A stretch of DNA of 64,000 nt from Sinonovacula constricta (taxonomy: Eukaryota > Mollusca > Bivalvia > Cardiida > Solecurtidae): the NCBI GenBank assembly GCA_007844125.1, contig CM017567.1, positions 12,256,428-12,320,427 on the forward strand, in the 5' to 3' direction. Both the position numbers and the translations under genes were made by a program. Numbering within the stretch: position 1 is the stretch's first letter; the number at the start of each line of letters is the position of its first letter. Under the pieces are notes generated by a model, which had not been told where the DNA came from, made no database searches, and saw only the letters and a program-made list of their open reading frames with translations. Positions 1 through 12,073 of the stretch are shown piece by piece.

Positions 1-597
1 GGCTTCTATCAACTAGTTCTACTACCCTGCATATAATATATATTCCCTCTCTTGGCATTCAAGAAATCTTACACTAAATGATAGCTTGTAGCCTTTAAGC
101 TTATTTTCAATCTACTTTTAACCATTAGCTTGTTTTGTTTACACTCCATGCTAAGTTCTTAGTTTTTTCTGTTTACATTTATATATTTTACACTTGAAGG
201 TTAATATACTTATTTATATAAGCTAAGCACTGAATACTGTAGATCCTAAACAACAGCTTCCTGCTGAGAGCTGGTTGACATGAATATAAACTATTTGCCT
301 ACGCCCGATAAATAGGTGAATAAAAGGCCAAGAGTTAACAGGGTTGCTGTGGGGGATATTCAGGCTAAACATATTTACTTCTGAGTGCCACATCTCTAGA
401 TCTACAGAGGATAAACATGTTCCAAAGACTAGGTTTTTAAACTATTAGTCCTATTAATATGTATGACTGTCAACCGACATTTTCTGTTACCGTAATCATT
501 TCTGTTACCGTAATCAGCAATTTAAAAACTTATATGCTGCTAAAATTGATAATTATTTATAAAAAAAATGTACGACATATTGTTTTCTCTTGGCCAG
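1..597. other. Intron of the ARHGAP21/23-like gene, upstream part
   Basis: AT-rich non-coding sequence in front of the first recognisable exon. It ends in a pyrimidine-rich acceptor (TTTTCTCTTGGCCAG). No exon for the N-terminal half of the RhoGAP domain, with its arginine finger, is visible, so those exons must lie before the window. Confidence 0.6.
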
Positions 598-762
598 AAT
601 TGTATCAGCTGTTCATCGACGCTAATAGGATAGATGACCCCGAGCGAAGAATGTTGAAACTGAAACGTCTCATTCACAAGCTTCCCTGAGCACCATTTTG
701 AGACGTTCAAACATCTCGCCAAACATCTGAACAAGGTGGCTCTCTATGGAGATATCAACAGG
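598..762 (+). CDS. ARHGAP21: ARHGAP21/23-like exon A (RhoGAP domain, frame broken)
   Basis: Acceptor AG at 596-597 and donor GTCAGT at 763. The exon enters in phase 1 (G|AA gives Glu) and reads ELYQLFIDANRIDDPERR, then the RhoGAP helix. At 684-686 there are three C where two would keep the frame: the present reading gives CTT CCC TGA (stop 687-689), while one C fewer gives L-P-E-H-H. The exon length also carries one base too many for its two splice phases. The cause is probably a homopolymer error or an allelic indel. Confidence 0.8.
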
Positions 763-3700
763 GTCAGTTATCAGAAATGAGCTTTTCTTTATGTTTTTGT
801 TAGCATATCAAAACAATATAAGACAATCGAAGCTTGTATATAAAAAATACTCTCCTTTCAAGTTAATGATGTTTGTTTAGTACTTTTCAATATTATATAA
901 ATATATTATTTTATTTTTTCAAGTACTGTTGTTTATTTAGGGCTTACAATGTTTTGTATTTGGATGGACTGTATTTTGGTGATTGTTGTATTTATTTTAG
1001 CACTACTAGATTTGTTAATTGTGGACTATGTTTTTATTTAAACGTTTTGTATACTATAGATGGAGGCTAAGAACCTTGCGATTGTGTTTGGGCCGACATT
1101 GATCCGTAAAGCAGATGACAACATGGTGGCCATGTTTACTGATATGTCTGACCACTGCAAGATAATTGAAAGCATCATACTACATGTAAGTACTAAACAT
1201 TTGTTGCATTAGAGGAGTCACATAAGAAGTTGTTTTGTATGGCAGTCTTCTGTAACAGCTTTCGAAATTAACTTCCAACAAGTATCTGTCATAAGGGTCT
1301 GTAATATTAAACATTTTACGGGCCCTAAACAGGTGTTACAGGCCCGATTATTTCCTCAAGTTAAAGTCATAATAAATTAGTCCTTGTTTATTTAATTTAT
1401 ATATTTAAGCAACAATCATAGGGCAACTTGATATTTCAACTAAATTTATCCAACTTTACATGCGAACAAGATTTAATTAAATTCGAAGTTTGTCTTTAAT
1501 ATTTGCATAAGTATAAATCTACCGGCATATCAGTAAACATTTTATCCATTTAATTGGATAACAAAATATTAAAAAAAAACAGCATGTCATTTACTAATCG
1601 TAAGATGTGTATGAAGTTATTTCATTTTTAAACATGTTTTTTATTTTTGATCTAATATCATTCCTTACTCTCAGTCACGACAATGTGTCCTGTCAAACAT
1701 ATCTGGTGTACTTGTTACAGAACATAGTTTCTTATGTCTTTCATATTTTTTCTGCTTTTACTTTTTTTCCTTACAAAATTTCTCTAATAGTCACTATCCT
1801 TCATAAAATATTGTGGTAATCATAGCCAGTAAGCTCTAGCAACTCAATTGAACAAGTTTGTAAGGTACTTACTGAATAATGATATAAAGGAAGTTCATTG
1901 CATGGAAAATACCTTATAATGATAGGAGAGAAGTTAATTTTAATGGCAGGTACCTTATTATGATAAATTCATGTCACATTGTCTAATATTTCCTGTGTTT
2001 ACTCCTCAAACTTTTCATAATATCTAAATTGCTATTTAACCCTTTATGTCACATGTGTATTGTCAGTGTGATTGGTTCTTTGGATCGTGGGACATGGACA
2101 ACTATGTGCCGACAGATGATGATGCTACAGAATGTACCTCAATTATGTCTGGCAGTGCAAGAGAGGACTCAGGTATTATTGCCAAACATTCTTCCTTTCT
2201 TTTGTGGTACATTGGATTAATGTTATCCATTAGGTGCTGCCAGTATCAGTTAGGTGCTGCAAGTATCAGTTAAGTTCTGCCAGAGTTGTTTTCAATGACA
2301 TTGTTTGCTACAGCTGTTGTTGCATCTTGCATAATGATGCCACTGTAGATCACATCCTGGTTGCAAATTATAAATTGTATTGCTGTTATTAATACAATTA
2401 ATATATTTAATAAAACTAAATGTATGTTTGCATCAGTTTTTATAAAAACAATGTGGTGGTTAATCCACTTTTCCATTATAGTGAATACAAAATAAATGTT
2501 CACTTTTCAGATATTTACTAGTTAATTACTCTTTCTTCACTTATTTCATAAATAACCTTAACAAGTTGCACAATCAGTTAAGTGTCGGCTCCAGGTAAGG
2601 GAGGCCCCGGCTTAAATGATGGGCAGCAATACACCAAAGTTATTAAAAAAGGTAATGATATCGGTCTCTATGCTAGCGCTCAAGCAAATATAAGGGTAGT
2701 TCCATGACTGGTTGGCCCAGTGTCAGAATAATGTGACTGGGTGTGGTATTATGTCAGGTATTATGTCAGGTGTTAGTGGTATGCTATACACAGTGAAGGC
2801 AGCACTATATCTGCTTTAGGTGAACACTGTCTTCAGCTAACTGAAATACAGATGGAGGGATAATAAATCGAACAAACAAAAAAACAAAATTAATCTAAAC
2901 CCCAGTGAGCAATTAAAGTTACTAAGCACTGCATTAATTTAATTAGTTTCTATATTCTGTGTTACAGACAACCTGAGCCTGAATCCCCTGGACATCGTGT
3001 CCAGCATTGTTGAGGCAGCCAATAGAAAACTTCGTGGAGAGTCACAGGAACACGTAAATGTCAGCAAAACTTCAGTTGTCATCTCTGAGCCACCACTCAA
3101 ATATAATGAGCGAAATATTGACCAGGAAATAGTGCTTCGGACACGTAAAGTTGAGTCAACCTCTAGGAGTAGTCCTAATTTGGCAGCTATGCAGCGGACG
3201 TCAGATATAGTAAAAACAGCAACTCAGGAAATCACCTCTAACAAACGAATGGCCAAGTCTCAAGACTTTTGTGAATTTTCAGACTTTGATTACATAGACT
3301 CAGAGAAAGAAGGAGGTGCATTTTTATCCCCAACAACGCGATATTTTTCAGATGATTCGTTACTTGATAAGAATGACGAGTTGGAACTTTCTCATAGCAT
3401 GCAAAGCAGTGCCTGCAGTAGGTCTAGTCGTGAAATGCTAGAAGGACTGTGGAGAATAGAAAATGAAGTACGGGCCTTGAGAGAAATGGAGAAAAAGCGG
3501 CAGAGGGATTTAGAGAAGCGAAAACTGGAGAAACAGAGAATAGACCAGGATATCCTTCAAACTAAGCAGGAGCTTGAGAATGAGGATCATCACAGTGTGG
3601 AGGATCTCCTGAATGCTCATTACAGTAGTAATGGTGACAGACGTAAACCAGATACCAGTCCATACCGGTCCAATGGTAATGGCAAACAGGCCCCTCGGTT

Positions 3701-5213
3701 TATTGTGCAGGACTCTGCTGGGGGTGGGAAATATTTTGTCATCAAGGGAAACTCACCTTCAAGCTATGACAGGAGTTCACGCCCTCCCAAACAGATGAGT
3801 GTGGAATCCCTTGTGGCACAGTCTAAGAGGACTAGCTCCCTGGAGAACATGATGGATCCACGGATGAACCAACGAGGGCATGTAAGGCCCCATGCCCACG
3901 TTAGGGCACAGAAAGCTGACCATGATCGATCAAAGAGAGATTCTGCTGAAATCAAACGAAGAAGTGCTGGAATTGGTCGCAGCAACTCAGTCAGGCGTGG
4001 GTCTCTAGACTCGCTGATTGATCTAATAGAAAAGCGTGACAACAGAATGTCCTGGGCGTCAACTGATTCTGATGAGGGGTTGGATCTTCTTGCAACACTG
4101 ACCTCCACATTTGATCAGAAACTTCTTACTCTCTCTAGCCAAAAACCTTCAACCCAGACCACTACTGGACCCCTTCTCGCTCCAAGACGAATCAATTACA
4201 CATCCAGCAGCAGTAGTCTGAATACCAATTCTAGCTCAGCAGGCACGGACCTGGTTGAATCATCACCATCTCACTCAGCCCAGCATAGACTTCCCCCACA
4301 GGCACCTCTTTCCCTGTCCAAGCTACAGGGAACTTCAGCCTCTGACCCCCCTGCCAAACAATACAGAGATCCTAGTCTGCACAGAACACCACCAAAGCCT
4401 GACACTAAGATTGGGCTTGCTACTCGGTTTGAGCGATCAACAACACACAATCCTGGTTTCGATGGGCAGAATGAGTATTTGTTACCATCAAGAAGTTCTG
4501 GTGTTAATTTGAACAGTGATATGACATACTTGGTTGATAGTGCTGATGTACTTAGTAGCAGACTTCCTGAGAGAGACCGTGATAGGGATGCAGCGAATAA
4601 CAATTCTCAAGTGTCTTCTGTCATGGTTGTGATTTCTAGCCCATCAGTTATGTCTGCGGACAGTAGTAAGAGCAGTGCATACACGATTCCTCAGTTTGTT
4701 ACTAAACCTATGGTATCTGCATCAGTGACAAGCAAATCAAAATGGGAAAGTTACGCTGCCCCGTCACCGAGTCGGTCTATTACTCGACCCATTACAAAAT
4801 CAGAAAAAACAGAAGTGAATTTCCTGTTATCTCAGAGTAGTGATAAAACAAAGACTTCTGAGTCATTTATGAAGAAGAGCAGCTCAAGTAACCAATTTTT
4901 ATCATCAGCAGGAAAAAGTAGATCAGAGTCGCCTACACCAAGTAACCGAAAACGTGTTGAGAAACGCGGAAAGCGTCGGCATACTGTTGGTGGTTTAAGT
5001 GACAGTGAACATATTCGGGCAGTAAGTGAGGTAACTCAGAAAGGTGAACAACGGTTATCTGCCTGGGAACAGCTACGACCAGCTGTCAGTCAAAATAGTA
5101 ACATTGGGCCGAATAGCAGCATGTTGACATGGTTACGGAACGAGCGTCTCCGAGGAAGTTCTCCAGATTTATCATCAACACGACCTGAGAAAAACAATGG
5201 AAAAAAGAATTAA
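598..5213 (+). CDS. ARHGAP21: Rho GTPase-activating protein, ARHGAP21/23 family (C-terminal part, 4 exons)
   Basis: RhoGAP proteins speed GTP hydrolysis on Rho-family GTPases; ARHGAP21/23 act at Golgi, junctions and the actin cortex (family knowledge). Exons joined by phase are 598-762, 1060-1185, 2067-2172 and 2968-5213. The first two give the second half of the RhoGAP fold: the helix around LKRLIHKLPEHHFETFKHL and the signature NLAIVFGPTL. The third starts DWFF, as in human ARHGAP21 just after the GAP domain. The last exon opens with VSSIVEAANRK (human VSSIFAAASRK). It ends with KRRHTVGG and WLRNERLRGSSPDLS, both close to the human C-terminus. The tail between is Ser-rich and disordered, with one coiled-coil. 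The 5' part is outside the window. The symbol marks the family; one invertebrate gene may correspond to both vertebrate 21 and 23. Confidence 0.9.
763..1059 (+). other. Intron between ARHGAP exons A and B
   Basis: Phase-0 intron of 297 bases, GTCAGT to ATAG. It is AT-rich and T-rich toward the acceptor. No other feature is seen. Confidence 0.75.
1060..1185 (+). CDS. ARHGAP21: ARHGAP21/23-like exon B (RhoGAP core)
   Basis: The exon has 42 codons, phase 0 at both ends, with acceptor ATAG and donor GTAAGT. It reads MEAKNLAIVFGPTLIR and then a D-rich stretch ending ESIILH. NLAIVFGPTL is the most conserved RhoGAP motif; its Asn helps hold the GTPase switch region (family knowledge). Confidence 0.9.
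1186..2066 (+). other. Intron between ARHGAP exons B and C
   Basis: Phase-0 intron of 881 bases, GTAAGT to TGTCAG. AT-rich; no repeat or further exon recognised. Confidence 0.7.
2067..2172 (+). CDS. ARHGAP21: ARHGAP21/23-like exon C
   Basis: The exon has 35 codons plus one base and ends in phase 1 before donor GTATTA. It reads CDWFFGSWDMDNYVPTDDD and then an acidic/Ser-rich stretch. DWFF directly follows the RhoGAP domain in ARHGAP21 as well, which supports both the frame and the family call. Confidence 0.85.
2173..2967 (+). other. Intron between ARHGAP exons C and D
   Basis: Phase-1 intron of 795 bases, ending TGTTACAG. Its 3' half carries a SINE copy (about 2581-2888). The rest is AT-rich with nothing further recognised. 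Confidence 0.75.
2581..2888 (+). mobile_element. tRNA-derived SINE, family A, plus-strand copy, 5' end decayed
   Basis: The body matches the minus-strand copies at 33.7 and 39.5 kb: CTCAAGCAAATATAAGGGTA, then ATGACTGGTTGGCCC, GTGTGGTAT and a tail GGATAATAAATCGAACAAAC. The tRNA-like head is rearranged; only GGGAGGCCCCGG of the B-box side remains. An internal TATTATGTCAGGT is duplicated. It lies in sense orientation in an intron. Confidence 0.75.
2968..5213 (+). CDS. ARHGAP21: ARHGAP21/23-like exon D (large last coding exon)
   Basis: Codes for 747 residues plus stop. It enters in phase 1 (G|AC gives Asp: DNLSLNPLDIVSS). A charged coiled-coil (REMEKKRQRDLEKRKLEKQR) lies about one fifth in. The rest is Ser/Pro/Arg-rich and probably disordered. 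Near the C-terminus are KRGKRRHTVGG and WLRNERLRGSSPDLS, the conserved tail of ARHGAP21/23. The TAA ends at 5213. A single large 3' exon for this tail is usual in the family. Confidence 0.92.
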
Positions 5214-8165
5214 TGCTGGTTTTTATAAAATTGTTTTATTAGAGTATTTTTGTACAATGTATATAATGTAAAGGTTTACCTGCAAACTTACAATCTAGTT
5301 GAATTAGTGGGCATTGGACAGAACTAATAATAATAAGATTAATTTGTTTTTATAAATATTTCTGCAATATGTTTTTTGTATATTTCTGCATTTGTTTTTT
5401 GTTCTTATATTTAATATTAGTATTTTAGCACAAACTGGTTTTAGAAGCAATTAATGTACTATACATGATATTTATTTCGTTAACAGCGAATTGCAATTAA
5501 TCAAAATTATAAGATATTCTGTTTACTGTGTTTGTATTGTGTTTTTCTAGTAATTGTTTTACGTTAATAATAGTACGGACTGTCAATTTGATAGTGCTTC
5601 CACTGATTATTGTTATCATAATTTTCATACATGCACCAAGATAAGGTTGTAAAACAAATCAAATACGAAATCTAGACATTGAGTTTATATACTCATTACA
5701 CATACCTTGATAGAAAACTACCCATTTTGATTTCATCAGCAAAATGAGACTGATATTTTCTATATGTTACTCTTTAGAGTAAGGTTTGATTTTTTTTCCA
5801 CATGTCCTTTTTTAGGAAGTTCTCTGAGAATATTATTTCTCATTGAAATAGATATTAATTTCTTTTCATCCATGTTATTCCATATAATTCATCATATGAA
5901 ACTCATGTGTTGAATTTCCTTTTTAAATAATGTTGATGTTAGTGGGAATGTTGATGTTGAACTTTAACCGTTTGAAGTGATATCATTCTCCATGACATCC
6001 ATCCATTACCATAGTAACCATTTTAAATATCATTTAAACAAATAACTATTTTCACCTACATACATCACTCCCATTTTAGATATTGATGGATGTCTTGAAT
6101 ATTTTATCAGTATTTTATTTGAAGATGTGACCTGTTATTTCAATATGATTTCACGCCACTCCATATTATTTGAAATATAATTTGGGATTTTGACATGTTC
6201 ATTTTTTCAATGAAAAAACACAACTGGTAAGCATTATGCATATGAAAGGTTTAACTTTTAATGATTATGAATTTTCAGTTTTAATAGCAAGATAGCTGTA
6301 ATTCATATTAGGCTTCTAGGGCATGTGAGCGATTTATATGTATTGGTGTGGCTTGTTTGTTTTTATACACTTTTTGTTCCTTTCAGAACAAGTGTAAAAA
6401 ACTGAGTCTACTAAAAAAACTTCATATCCTTACAAAAGATATATGTATACATTACCTTTCGAAGTGATGCTAAGAATATGACGATGCTAAGAATATGAGA
6501 GGAAAAAAAATGAAGCCACAACCAACCTGCTATACTTACTTTCCTTTAGTACCTAAATAGCTACAGTTATGTTTGAGAAAATGCAAATGAAGTTATTTTA
6601 ATTTCTCTTCAACATTGTGAAACAAATAGAAAACATATTCTTAGCTCTCTTACTGACTGCTCGGTCAGACATGTTTTTATTTCGAAAAAATGTAAGGATA
6701 AGAGTTATCTGTAAACTGTGATAGTGATCCTACCAGATATTACTGTAAAATTCACATTTATGTTTCGTCTCCAAATCTTACGTTAAAGAAATTGAATGTG
6801 TTGCTGTTAAAATAAGTAATACCTGCAAAAACCTACTTTTTTTACTTTTTACTACAAGAAGTAAAGAAAGTTACATTAAATAACCTTATAACAAAAAAAA
6901 GTTGTTCAAAATCTAATAGGGTCATTTAACAGAAACAAGATTGGTGGTTTGACGTCATTGAACAAGCATAAGCTGTTGCACGAGTTGACAGATGTTCAGT
7001 TTTATTTATTTTGTTTAAAGGGGTTATTAGGTTGGGTTGAACTTGTATATGATGTTGCCTTATATGAAATTATTTTTCAATGCTTGGATGAAATAATCAA
7101 CAAATGAAGTTAAAAATCATGAATTTCACATTTTCTGTCTCTCTTATCTACAAAATACATGACTGAATTTTTGTATATTCTTTTCATTAACCAATCTTTT
7201 GAAGACATTAGTACAAGCCATTATATTAACCACACAACTTTTATGTTGGAAAAAAGGAAATAAGAGACTTGAAGTGGCAAGAGTCTAAAATGTGTTAACC
7301 TATACCAGATTGTAAGCTTTGCAGCTAAAACACTATCAACAATATAGAAATAAATTTTATTTTTAATTTCCACAAAAACAATAAAACAATGCTTATAAAT
7401 TACTTTATATTCTTGGGCATGCTCTTTTAATTTCAGATATATATTTTACTATCCTTTATATTCCTTTTACTGCAAATAATTGTATTCATTTAAGTTAAAA
7501 CAGAATTCTTAAAGGTGTTTTATAGTTTACTCAGTAAGTGGTTTTAGTTCATATTTCAATTACCAACAATACCATTGTAACAGATTACAATTTTTAGTTG
7601 GGTTATTTTACAGTAGCAGCTTGTGTCTATATAAAAATTAAAACTATTATACTTCCAAGATCGATCTTGATAAACTCTTAAGTTTAAGTTTGCTTAGCAC
7701 ACAATGACCAGGCCTGTAAATAGTACAGTTCCAGGTGAGACGGCTTACTACTGTGAGTCTACATTGATCTAAGTCTCTCGCTATACGTCCTGTTACCATT
7801 ACATATAAAGGAAGTTGTTAGACATAACCAAGAATACAGGAAGGGTGAATAGAATTTTAAACAGGCTAAGATTACTTTCAAATGCCATATTTAGATTTTA
7901 AGACTAAACAACAAGGTCAAGACAGTACTTGCACTTTGTTTTGGGGTACTTTTAAAAAGTTGATATTCTACACAGCTGAGTTTTTACATATTTTTATTTG
8001 TATTTTTTCTGTAAAATTTGTATCCTGGAACTTAGCAGAGTAGAAACTTGTAATTGTGATGAGTTGTTTTGTTAATTAATACAACAGTGTATATTGTTGA
8101 TACTTATAGATGCATGTTCACAATAGCTGTGGACATGAAATTGTTGATTACATGTGAAATAAAGT
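5214..8165 (+). other. Probable 3' UTR of the ARHGAP21/23-like gene
   Basis: About 2.9 kb of AT-rich sequence without a credible coding exon or recognised repeat follows the stop codon. It runs to the best poly(A) signal at 8158. Several weaker signals exist on the way, so the true end is not fixed by sequence alone. Confidence 0.45.
8158..8163 (+). terminator. Candidate poly(A) signal AATAAA
   Basis: AATAAA in the context TGTGAAATAAAGTATC. It is the first strong canonical signal noticed far downstream of the ARHGAP stop. Further AATAAA motifs near 8447 and 8560 are alternatives. Confidence 0.35.
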
Positions 8166-8181
8166 ATCATGAAAACTTAAG

Positions 8182-9100
8182 ATGTTTTGTTATAATTTCA
8201 ATACAAATTTTACTCATTGCTGTATAATACCCTCTTCATGTTACCCTTTTAACAACAAAAACTTAGAGTTATCTGCCCAGAATCTGATAACCGAGTTATC
8301 CCCACGATTCGATAAGACAGCTCCCAGCAAAGAATTTAAATACACAGTACTGTTTTGTCAAGTAACTTTCTTAAATTATTCAGTCTTTTTCTCAGAGCTC
8401 TTTAGCTAAGCTTCTCCCATACCGATCACAAAACTACCATGACATTAGAAATAAAGAGACTACATAAGTTTGAATTTTTTATTACAATTGTATCCAGTAT
8501 ATTTTTTGTTTGTACTTTTGTTTTTTCTTGTAAAACCTGAGAAATTGTAAAACCTCAGAAAATAAAGATTCCATCACTTTATGCAGAATTGATCGCAGCA
8601 ACAGCATTTGTAGTTTGAGATGTATAAGTCACAAAGGTCCTAAGCAAACTGTGCTGAGCTGACATGTGTGTGTTGAAACTGCCAAGGGCTTTTTGTTTAT
8701 TAACATAGTTACAGGTACGATGATTCTCGGCTGAAGAGAGCAGACCAAGGAAGACATGGTCCAAGCATGTCAAGTCCAACCTTAAAAGTGTCCATTCTGG
8801 TCAGTATGTGTGGAAAGTGGGTGTGAAACACTCTAGCCACCTGCTGCCTTCCCCAGAACCTGTGACAGTAGCAGCAGAAAACTAAACAAATGAAATTGAT
8901 GAAAATAATAAAATATAATGTATTTGTCAAATACACAAGATGTAAACTGCAAAAAAATATACATTACAAAACTATTAATATAACAAGAGTACAAATGAGG
9001 CATCTTTGAATTAGAGCTATATAGGGATGTTGCAACAATAGCCACCATTTTCTACAGAACTGATAGTCAATTATTATGTCGGAGACCCAGATGCAAACAC
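8182..9100. other. Intergenic, nothing recognised
   Basis: AT-rich sequence between the ARHGAP 3' end and the duplicated last-exon block. The open frames here are short, with no domain and no fitting splice signals. Confidence 0.5.
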
Positions 9101-9195
9101 AGTTGTGAAAACAGGTGGCTAGGAGTGGGATTCCTAAAACAGAGTGACCTACTTTCACACAGATGTGTTTATGTGCTTGTGATATACTGACGTAT

Positions 9196-9201
9196 TTTAA
9201 T
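9196..9201 (-). terminator. ATTAAA, possible poly(A) signal in the duplicate
   Basis: Minus-strand ATTAAA within GTATTTTAATCC. The same motif is kept at 26143-26148 in the parental copy. Conservation between the copies is the only support. Confidence 0.25.
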
Positions 9202-9751
9202 CCAAACAGTTTCAATTCTTACATATAGAATGGAATGGCCAGTCTATTCATGTTTTCTTGTATATTAATTGCAATGCAATGGATCATGGTCAGGCTGTGT
9301 GATCAAATCAAAAGCTGTCCATGGATAGTACTCTCCGCTTTGCTCAGTGCTGGATTGTATACTATTGGATGTTCTAAATCGATAACATTAAATGTACATC
9401 ATATAATCATATAGGCAAACAGTTGGATACCACCTTTGACAATAAAGGTAATACCAACGAGAGGGTCATGGCAATAATTTCTCTTAGTAAAGTTTAAAAT
9501 TACATCTCCATTCAAGGCAACTCCATAAAATTGTTTTAATAAAACAAAGTTCTATCAATGATGGTTTCAAAATTGACATTTAATGAGTTCTCACTAAAAA
9601 GGTTCAGAGGAGAATAATATAAGGTGTTTTTTGCGGCCACAAATTTGAATTCTTTCTCTAAAGTGTGCCTTTATATGAAGAGTCACTAAGAAACAGGATA
9701 CCCTCCATCTAGTTCTACTGCTCTGATAGACATCACTAGAATAAATGTGGA

Positions 9752-10003
9752 TTATGAAGACGGTGGAGGTGGTGGCTCAGTACTGGGTGATCCCCCTTGC
9801 ACTGCAAGAAGTTTAGTAGATTCTTTAATTTTTTTGTGTAAAATTTCTGTCTGTTTTCTGATAGACTCCAGCAACATTCTCTGATTCTGTGAAGTGTCCA
9901 CGCTGCTTGTGTGCTCCACAGGCTGGGCTCCACTAGATGTCTCTTCTGCTGAAGGGGAAGATGTTTGATCTGTTCTTGACAAAGACTGCGAGTCTGCTGC
10001 CAT
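9752..10003 (-). pseudogene. Truncated copy of the zinc-finger protein C-terminus (open, 83 codons)
   Basis: Starting at ATG 10003 it reads MAADSQSLSRTDQTSSPS, then SGAQPVEHTSS, LLESIRKQTEILHKKIKE, STKLLAVQGGSPS and a proline run. The true last exon (26847-27494) has SGAQSVVNTS, LLDSIRKQTEILRQKIAE and STKLLQAQGRSPN. The frame has stayed open despite clear divergence. A good acceptor (TTTTTTTTTGCAG, minus strand, near 10133) lies upstream but its frame meets stops before the conserved block. It could be a decayed exon, an alternative last exon or a small derived gene. Confidence 0.5.
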
Positions 10004-10139
10004 AACTCCGGGAGAGGGAAAAAGAGCCCCTTTACTTCTTTGATGGCCACCGCAATTTCTTAACTTTCACAGCTGGTCGCGACAACACACTTCATTCATT
10101 CAATCTGTAGATCTTTTTTATCTACCCACAGCCTGCAAA

Positions 10140-12000
10140 AAAAAATGATTTTTCCAACAATATAAAAGATGCATAAAGCATTGAAAAAAAAAAGATCATA
10201 AAGTAGAGATAAAAAAACAACAATTCATGTGTCAGCAAGATGTTGAATGATCATATATGTGGTCTTAATATATTTTGTCTGATTTCTTAACAAACATCTA
10301 TGACAACAGGCACATGAATAATTTGTCTTTAAACATATGAAATCATCAAAGTCATCACTACTGTTTGTTGTTTTAAGACATTCCACAAGTAGGTGTTATT
10401 TGAACATGTGTGGTTTTGTGGAGACAGATTTTCAAGAATATACAAAGGTCTCTGGACATAAGTACGGTTTTGGTGAAGGCCTGGCTTCAGATCCACTTTC
10501 ACCAGTGCATGCATCAGACTCTACATTATATGGATTGGAGAAATTGGCTCCTGCTGATTTGTAGCAGTTTCTTCAATTTGAACAATGATAAATAATGGTG
10601 TTAAATCAAAGTTCATACAATTAGAAATATTGGATATGTGATCAATTAATGAATCAGTGAACCAAACTGGAGTAGATCTGTCACTGCTGTCCCATTTTCT
10701 ACTTGTTGGCATAGTTCACTCCGAGAATGTAAATTAAATATGAAGAACAGATTAGTTGTATTTGAAATATATACAGTAATGGTCATGCCATTTAAGGTCA
10801 AAAGGTTCTAGGCATCACAAGACTTGTTTGCACAATGGTATCCCAAAAGGCCGAAAGTCCAAAACACGGGTTTCTTTCACCATAAAATTAATCATGAACA
10901 TATTCAATATGGAAACCGGAATGGTGCCAACCTACGCCTGATGGTAAGTCAGTATGGCTTAGATAGGGCATGCTTTCCAGAGTTCTGAAAATTTGACCAT
11001 ACATGAAGTTGCATCGCAAATAAAATGTCGTCACTTTCTCAACTAGAAATGTCTCGATTAATGCCGAAGTTGTAAAAGAAAAGAAGCGCTACAAGAGACA
11101 TAGCAGTACACTGAAATGCACTAAATGCTAAGAATATTTTTATTTCCTTAATGCAAACTTCCTAGCGCTGCTCTTACCATTTTTTTTTTCAGAGTGAATT
11201 TACAACTGTTCTTTCGTCTCCTTTCAAGATGCTGCAAACAATTTCCAACGGAAATTGACTAATCAACTATACATAATGATCAGTACAGACTTTTATAATC
11301 ACGCCCGCACCCCCTCACCCGCAATTAAATTCGGCCTGTTTTTATTTTGTGTGATTCATTTTTTTCCTTCGGCATTATTTGTAAATAGGCATTTTTTTCA
11401 AATCCTAATTAACAATATGATTTCTGCATCGGTCTTAAGTAAGTGAAGTATAAAGGCTGTATTAACCAGAGGCCGTGTAACTACAATTTCAACGAAATGA
11501 TACTTCGTGTGTCTAATTGTTTTTCTGTAACATTGGGAAAAGGTAGATTTTCCACATCAGTGAAAATCTATTATCTTGGCAGCCATCTTTAATGGTAACT
11601 TCAGGGGATTTTCATGTGAATTGTATAGAAGGCTAAATTTTATTTTCTTGTAACTTTTTTATTTGTGGTCCGAAAATTAAAAGCTATACACCGTTGGAGA
11701 GCTTTTGAAATTCATATTTGTAGAATACAATATTTTTACAATTGATTAATGCACACAGAATTATTACACAGAAATAAATAAAACCATTGGCTCATACTTA
11801 AAACAAAATGAACAGTGTATCATTTTCGGTTGTATTTTTTTAACCTTTTTAAATTATCAAAATAAAGTTTTGATATTTATAATACTTTATAAAAGCTGTA
11901 AAATGTGATATAAAATTCAGTAAAATAGACAGAAAAATAAAAACACAGTGGTGAGTTTATAACACATATTTTCCGATTTCGGCCTGCATTAGCTTCTGCC
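10140..12000. other. Intergenic, nothing recognised
   Basis: AT-rich sequence, with short open frames only. AAAGATGGCTGCC occurs near 11577 on the minus strand and near 12005 on the plus strand; it resembles a YY1 site. No gene is supported. Confidence 0.45.
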
Positions 12001-12007
12001 CACAAAG

Positions 12008-12073
12008 ATGGCTGCCTTAAACTGTCTTATCAGTGTCGATGACATCACATGGAAACTATCTATACTGCCACAG
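12008..12073 (+). CDS. Possible isolated first coding exon (22 codons)
   Basis: ATG in a good context (CAAAGATGGCTGCC) reads MAALNCLISVDDITWKL and is followed in phase 0 by a donor CAG|GTAAAG. No partner exon was found downstream before the minisatellite, and the peptide is not recognised. Chance is a real possibility. Confidence 0.15.

Larger units (their letters stand above)
9100..10020 (-). repeat. Diverged direct duplicate of the zinc-finger gene's last exon and 3' flank
   Basis: Sequence from about 9100 to 10020 aligns by eye with about 26045-27160 in the same orientation. Shared landmarks in order are GTGAAAACAGGT, GTATTTTAATCCAAACAGTTT, TGGATCATG(A/G)TCAGG, TCCATGGATA, AATGTTCTAAATCGA, CAGAGGAG, and then the coding block with TCTATCAGAAAACAGAC. 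The two copies are separated by the giant minisatellite. The match fades on both sides. Confidence 0.8.

Noticed and set aside
3764..4603. Antisense open frames within the large ARHGAP exon
   Set aside because: They are shadows of a well-supported coding exon on the plus strand.
11577..12017. A transposon bounded by the inverted AAAGATGGCTGCC pair
   Set aside because: Only 13 bases match; the flanks diverge at once, and the motif alone is explained by a common YY1-type site.
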